In this document: positions 6,258-9,166 of the stretch, one piece after another
How the letters are laid out: each line of letters begins with the position of its first letter
Numbering within the stretch: position 1 is the stretch's first letter
NCBI GenBank assembly: GCA_963543695.1
Contig: CAUUCF010000015.1
Location: forward strand, 1 to 9,166
Length of the DNA stretch: 9,166 nt
Source of the DNA: CAUUCF01 sp963543695
Lineage (GTDB): Bacteria; Pseudomonadota; Gammaproteobacteria; UBA9339
Reading direction: 5' to 3'
Notes under the pieces: generated by a model
Database searches by the model: none
Told to the model about the DNA's origin: nothing
What the model saw: only the letters and a program-made list of their open reading frames with translations
Translations under genes and position numbers: made by a program

Positions 6258-7446
6258 AGAATTTCCGTTATTAACTAATAATCCGTCACTAGTTTATTTA
6301 GACAACGCAGCAACGACCCATAAACCACGAGAAGTACTAGCAACCGTTCAAAAATTTTATACTCAATATAATGCTAACGTTAACCGAGGAGTTTATCAAC
6401 TAGCAGAACAAGCTACTTTAGCCTTAGAAACCGCAAGAGAAAAAGTAAAAGAATTTATCTCAGCTACCCACAACGAAGAAATTATTTTTACGAAAGGTGC
6501 CACTGAAGCACTTAACTTAATAGCTAATACTTTAACTAATCTTACCATCGGAGACAAAATTTTAGTTACCCAAATGGAGCACCATTCTAACCTTTTACCA
6601 TGGCAAAAATTAGCAAAACGTATTCAAGGACAGTTAATCATGTTACCGATTAATCAAACTGGAGAAATTGATCGTTCAACTTGGATTAATTATTTATCTC
6701 CAGATTTAAAAGTGATTACTCTTACACACGTTTCTAACGTTTTAGGCACGATTAACCCCATTAAAGAATTAATTCAAATAGCTAGGAAACGAGCTCCTCA
6801 AGCTACGATTATCATTGATGGAGTGCAAGCCGTTGCTCATATGCCGGTTAACGTAGTAGATTTAGATTGTGATTTTTATACTTTCTCCGGCCATAAAATG
6901 TACGCTCCTATGGGAATTGGAATATTGTACGGCAAAAAAGCACAATTAGAACGTTTAGATACTTATCAAGTCGGCGGAGGAACTTTAAATACTTTTAATT
7001 TAAACGATACCGAATACAGTGATTTACCGTACCGTTTTGAAGCGGGCACCCTTAATGTCGAAGGAGCAATAGGTTTAGCTAGTGCGATCGATTTTATTAA
7101 CGCATTAGGTTGGGAAACTATTCAAAAACAAGAAGCGACTCTTTACCACTACGGCAACGAAATACTTGCCCATTTTCCAGAATTAACCGTGCAAGGAAAT
7201 AATTTAAATAAAATTGCTATTTTTTCGTTTTCTTCCCCAAAAGTTCACTCGCATGATTTAGCTAGTTTTTTAGCAGCCATGAACGTTGCCGTCCGAGCCG
7301 GACACCATTGTTCATTACCGCTAATGGATTTTTACCAAGTATCCAGCACTATCAGAGTTTCCACGGCTATTTATAATACGCTTGAAGATTTCGATAACCT
7401 AGCTCAAGCTCTCCAAAAAGCTAAACAATTTTTTAAAAAATTATGA
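6232..7446 (+). CDS. sufS: Cysteine desulfurase SufS (group II)
   Basis: This PLP enzyme takes sulfur from cysteine, leaving alanine and a protein-bound persulfide for iron-sulfur assembly. The 404 residues are full length. YLDNAATTHKP at 22-32 is the N-terminal signature, QMEHHSN at 114-120 contains the cofactor-stacking histidine, and IIIDGVQA at 193-200 holds D196, which contacts the PLP ring nitrogen. FSGHK at 218-222 supplies the PLP lysine K222. RAGHHC at 355-360 supplies the sulfur-carrying C360 in the short-loop form typical of SufS rather than IscS. ATG 6232 lies inside sufD (26-bp overlap) and has a strong AGAGGA site seven bases upstream, which supports this start. The stop overlaps the sufU start (ATGA). 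The natural sulfur acceptor is the adjacent SufU. Confidence 0.97.
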   Translation: MSYSLSLRKEFPLLTNNPSLVYLDNAATTHKPREVLATVQKFYTQYNANVNRGVYQLAEQATLALETAREKVKEFISATHNEEIIFTKGATEALNLIANTLTNLTIGDKILVTQMEHHSNLLPWQKLAKRIQGQLIMLPINQTGEIDRSTWINYLSPDLKVITLTHVSNVLGTINPIKELIQIARKRAPQATIIIDGVQAVAHMPVNVVDLDCDFYTFSGHKMYAPMGIGILYGKKAQLERLDTYQVGGGTLNTFNLNDTEYSDLPYRFEAGTLNVEGAIGLASAIDFINALGWETIQKQEATLYHYGNEILAHFPELTVQGNNLNKIAIFSFSSPKVHSHDLASFLAAMNVAVRAGHHCSLPLMDFYQVSSTIRVSTAIYNTLEDFDNLAQALQKAKQFFKKL

Positions 7447-7877
7447 ACAACGAAATAGAAAATCTTTATCAACAAATAATTTTAGACCATAGCCAAACTC
7501 CGCATCATTTTAAAAAACTCGAAGATGCTCATTATCAAAAAAAAGGTTTTAACCCTTTATGTGGTGACCAATTAACCCTGTATATAAAAGTTGAAAAGGA
7601 TTTTATTCAAGATATTAGCTTCTTAGGATCAGGTTGCGCAATTTCTATCGCTTCAGCTTCATTAATGACCGATTTAGTCATAAACCAATCTTTACAAAAT
7701 GCTTTAATTTTATTTGCACAATTTCAAGAATTAACAACCACTGGTTTATGTAAAAACGCAGACAATTTAGGAAAATTAGCCGTTTTAGCTAGCGTTTCAA
7801 AATTTCCAATGCGAGTAAAATGTGCTACATTAGCTTGGCATACGTTAAAACAATTAATTGAAGATGGAAAAAATTAA
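7443..7877 (+). CDS. sufU: Zinc-dependent sulfurtransferase SufU
   Basis: SufU accepts sulfur from SufS and passes it to the SufBCD scaffold. The 144 residues have the IscU-like fold with the zinc ligands of SufU: C40 and D42 (NPLCGD), C65 (GSGCAIS) and C127 (RVKCATLAW). The 62-residue gap between the second and third cysteines equals that of Bacillus subtilis SufU (C66 to C128). Scaffold-type IscU has a much shorter gap and a conserved histidine next to its third cysteine, and position 126 here is lysine. This makes SufU, not IscU, the better call. It directly follows sufS with a 4-bp ATGA overlap and no visible ribosome site, so it probably depends on translational coupling. No sufE is present, consistent with SufU doing that job. 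Confidence 0.94.
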   Translation: MNNEIENLYQQIILDHSQTPHHFKKLEDAHYQKKGFNPLCGDQLTLYIKVEKDFIQDISFLGSGCAISIASASLMTDLVINQSLQNALILFAQFQELTTTGLCKNADNLGKLAVLASVSKFPMRVKCATLAWHTLKQLIEDGKN

Positions 7878-8190
7878 AACTTTAAAGGAACAAATCTTAG
7901 AAGTTCTACGTACTTGTTACGATCCGGAAATTCCAGTCAATATCGTAGAATTAGGGTTAATTTACGAAATCAAAATCGATCCATTAAAAACTAATACTTA
8001 TAAAGCGACGATCAAAATGACTTTAACTTCCCCAACTTGTCCAATGGCAGATTGGATTTTGGAAGATATTAGAACTAAAACTTTAGCAATTAACGGAATC
8101 GACAGCGTAGAAATCGCATTAGTTTTTGATCCACCATGGAGTTTAGATAAACTATCTGAAAAAGCTAAATTAGATTTAAATATAGCCTAA
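7864..8190 (+). CDS. sufT: SufT, MIP18-family (DUF59) Fe-S maturation protein
   Basis: SufT-type proteins help deliver or mature iron-sulfur clusters on target proteins; their exact step is not settled. From ATG 7864 the product has 108 residues and is essentially all MIP18/DUF59 domain. Seen are CYDPEIPVNIVELGLIY near the start, MTLTSPTCPM with the conserved cysteine, and the ending VFDPPWSLDKLSEKAKLDL, which matches the DPPW...MSEEAKLELG tail of the family. An in-frame TTG at 7858 is a possible earlier start, but ATG 7864 is preferred; neither has a clear ribosome site. It overlaps sufU by 14 bp and closes the suf operon. The tail motif is the SufT type rather than the PaaD type. Confidence 0.92.
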   Translation: MEKIKTLKEQILEVLRTCYDPEIPVNIVELGLIYEIKIDPLKTNTYKATIKMTLTSPTCPMADWILEDIRTKTLAINGIDSVEIALVFDPPWSLDKLSEKAKLDLNIA

Positions 8191-8198
8191 TACGCATA

Positions 8199-8222
8199 TA
8201 CCATCATTAACTTCATATGGTA
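8199..8222 (+). terminator. hairpin after the suf operon, possible weak terminator
   Basis: TACCAT (8199-8204) pairs with ATGGTA (8217-8222) around a 12-base loop, nine bases after the sufT stop. It is followed by AT-rich sequence without a clean T-run. The position suits an operon terminator but the structure is weak. Confidence 0.22.
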
Positions 8223-8533
8223 AGTTTATAATTATTTCTTATAACTAATTTAAAAAAGTTCAATTTCTTTATTCATGCTCAAGCATCATTGATTAGTTTC
8301 ATGATTTTACCTACCGATTTTGTAACCGATTTTTAGTCTACAAGATAAAATCTTAGAATTTATTAAAAATTCTACGGCATTACATGTTCATTTCTCTTTT
8401 AACTAACTATAAAAATTACCAAACCCACACCGTTAGTAGAACTTATCTCAACTAAGTAACAAACCATTTTTATGATATTATTCTTATTTTTAATCGCGTT
8501 AAGGATTGATTTACCTAAATAATAATTGTGAAA

Positions 8534-8608
8534 ATTACGAAAAAAATGCTTTGTAACTAGCAAACGCATCGTTACTATAGATTTAGATTTTAGGAAAATC
8601 AAAGAGTA
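8534..8608 (+). pseudogene. possible remnant of a PD-(D/E)XK gene tail
   Basis: The 18 bases at 8539-8556 (GAAAAAAATGCTTTGTAA) are identical to 184-201 in the left-hand nuclease gene. Read in the matching frame they give RKKCFVT, which combines the left tail (RKKCFVIKG) and the right tail (RKKCWVTK). The frame runs on to a TAA at 8606-8608. There is a stop shortly upstream and no further similarity before or after, so at most a scrap of a third copy remains. The match is partly low-complexity, which lowers confidence. Confidence 0.3.
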
Positions 8609-8739
8609 ATTTACTTCGATTTAAAGTTCTTAACGCTTGTTAAATACCCTAATCCCTTAAATTAAGACTTGCAATTGTTTAATGTTTTTAATCAGCTAAA
8701 AAGCTAGATGGTAATTATAAAAGATTGCGTACATTCTAA

Positions 8740-8965
8740 CCAGCAAGCGTTTATGAAAAAAATAGTCTGAACTTAATCGTAGCTAAAAATTTACCAATCT
8801 ATTCCATTAATTGCTAGCAACAATTTACAAATGGTCAATTACGGTAACAACATTTTAGGTTATGTCTTGCTTACTCAAAATAACGTTTTAGCGGTTTCTT
8901 TAGCGTTAATGAATTTATATGAAAATCGTTATAATTTACCTATTCAACGTTTAATATCCATTTAA
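8740..8965 (+). pseudogene. coding remnant, possibly an ankyrin-repeat fragment
   Basis: Two overlapping open stretches in different frames (8740-8814 and 8783-8965) read like a frameshifted coding sequence. The second contains NYGNNILGYVLLTQNNVLAV followed by SLALMNLYENRYNLPI. That has the GNxxL...A/V-LL...NN--AV--L rhythm of one ankyrin repeat. No complete repeat, start signal or ribosome site is present. An ATG at 8831 would give only 44 residues. The ankyrin reading is by eye; it could also be an unrelated fragment or chance. Confidence 0.25.
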
Positions 8966-9101
8966 AAATTTTCTATCAACTTTTCTTTAACTCTAAAGTA
9001 TTTTTTAAATTTTAACGTTTTTTCAAAAAAGCATCAAAAAAAACTCTGTTTTGTAACAACGACGGCCGAGAAGAAAAAATTAACGTTTAGCCCTTCAGCA
9101 A

Positions 9102-9166
9102 TTATTTAGTTACCCAACACTTTTTTCTAAAAAAAGCAATGCCGTAACTCGCGATCACTTCGTACC
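9102..9166 (-). CDS. PD-(D/E)XK nuclease-domain protein, second copy, C-terminal fragment
   Basis: Reading leftward from the window edge, the frame gives YEVIASYGIAFFRKKCWVTK and a TAA stop at 9104-9102. Seventeen of the first 18 residues equal those of the left-hand gene, which ends FVIKG. The DNA at 9121-9164 matches 147-190 in inverted orientation at 43 of 44 bases, and the single change is a silent ATC/ATT. The upstream part, including the catalytic residues, is outside the window. The call rests on this similarity. Downstream sequences of the two copies are unrelated, so the shared unit stops close to the gene end. Confidence 0.65.
   Translation of the reverse strand, partial: YEVIASYGIAFFRKKCWVTK

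Larger units (their letters stand above)
8191..9101. other. 911-bp gene-free, probably decayed region
   Basis: No frame on either strand holds a convincing intact gene. All + strand frames are cut by stops every few dozen codons. The longest - strand frame (8399-8602) has no recognisable motif and no ribosome site. Two stretches look like coding remnants and are listed separately: an echo of the PD-(D/E)XK tail at 8539-8608 and an ankyrin-like fragment at 8740-8965. The rest shows no tRNA, repeat array or clear regulatory element. In an otherwise densely packed window this reads as former genes in decay between the suf operon and the next nuclease gene. Confidence 0.55.

Noticed and set aside
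7858..7863. TTG at 7858 as start of sufT
   Set aside because: An ATG two codons later fits the family's usual N-terminus and is the more common start type. Neither has a clear ribosome site, so the TTG is kept only as an alternative.
7443..7877. IscU scaffold protein
   Set aside because: The cysteine spacing and the missing histidine before the third cysteine fit SufU, and the gene lies directly after a group II sufS.
8399..8602. 67-codon open frame on the - strand
   Set aside because: It has no recognisable motif, no ribosome site and AT-driven composition (many Ile, Asn, Lys, Phe). It runs antisense to the repeated 18-mer. Likely chance.
8811..8820. Perfect 10-base palindrome TTGCTAGCAA
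   Set aside because: Single, short and not extended on either side. It lies in a coding remnant and nothing suggests an operator or attachment site.

Overview
This is a low-G+C bacterial window with closely packed genes, short overlaps and standard code 11 (Trp is TGG; TAA, TAG and TGA all act as stops). The lineage cannot be fixed from the sequence alone. AT-richness, a decayed gene-free stretch, an apparently split SUF locus and repeated PD-(D/E)XK nuclease genes suggest a reduced or host-associated bacterium. The anaerobic ribonucleotide reductase suggests life with little or no oxygen. A gammaproteobacterial (Legionellales-like) or Firmicutes-like origin are both possible, and I do not choose between them.

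Layout: (1) 1-212, + strand, is the C-terminus of a PD-(D/E)XK nuclease-domain protein. (2) 283-3190, - strand, reads tRNA-Asn, then nrdD-nrdG (class III anaerobic ribonucleotide reductase and its radical-SAM activase), then tRNA-Leu(CAA). The nrdD promoter carries two NrdR-like boxes 32 bp apart. (3) 3247-5332, - strand, is an overlapping operon: pncC, a secreted NodB-type polysaccharide deacetylase, and rsmI. (4) 5333-5396 is a compact divergent promoter whose -10 element is symmetric and can be read both ways. (5) 5397-8190, + strand, is a SUF iron-sulfur operon sufD-sufS-sufU-sufT with every junction overlapping. sufB and sufC are not in the window. (6) 8191-9101 has no convincing intact gene but holds coding remnants. 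(7) 9102-9166, - strand, is the C-terminus of a second PD-(D/E)XK protein, nearly identical to the one at the left end, so the window is bracketed by inverted paralogous gene tails.

How the genes may work together: NrdD makes deoxyribonucleotides without oxygen and needs NrdG, a [4Fe-4S] radical-SAM enzyme, whose cluster depends on an assembly system such as the SUF proteins encoded here (SufS supplies sulfur, SufU accepts it, SufD is part of the scaffold, SufT aids maturation). NrdR probably represses nrdDG according to nucleotide status. RsmI modifies 16S rRNA, PncC recycles NMN, and the deacetylase acts on envelope or extracellular polysaccharide.

The points most worth a second look are the paired PD-(D/E)XK tails, the tandem NrdR boxes, the short SufD in a sufBC-less cluster, the vicinal cysteine pair at the end of NrdD, and the tRNA-Leu without an encoded CCA end. 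I found no CRISPR array, no transposase and no clear defence system.
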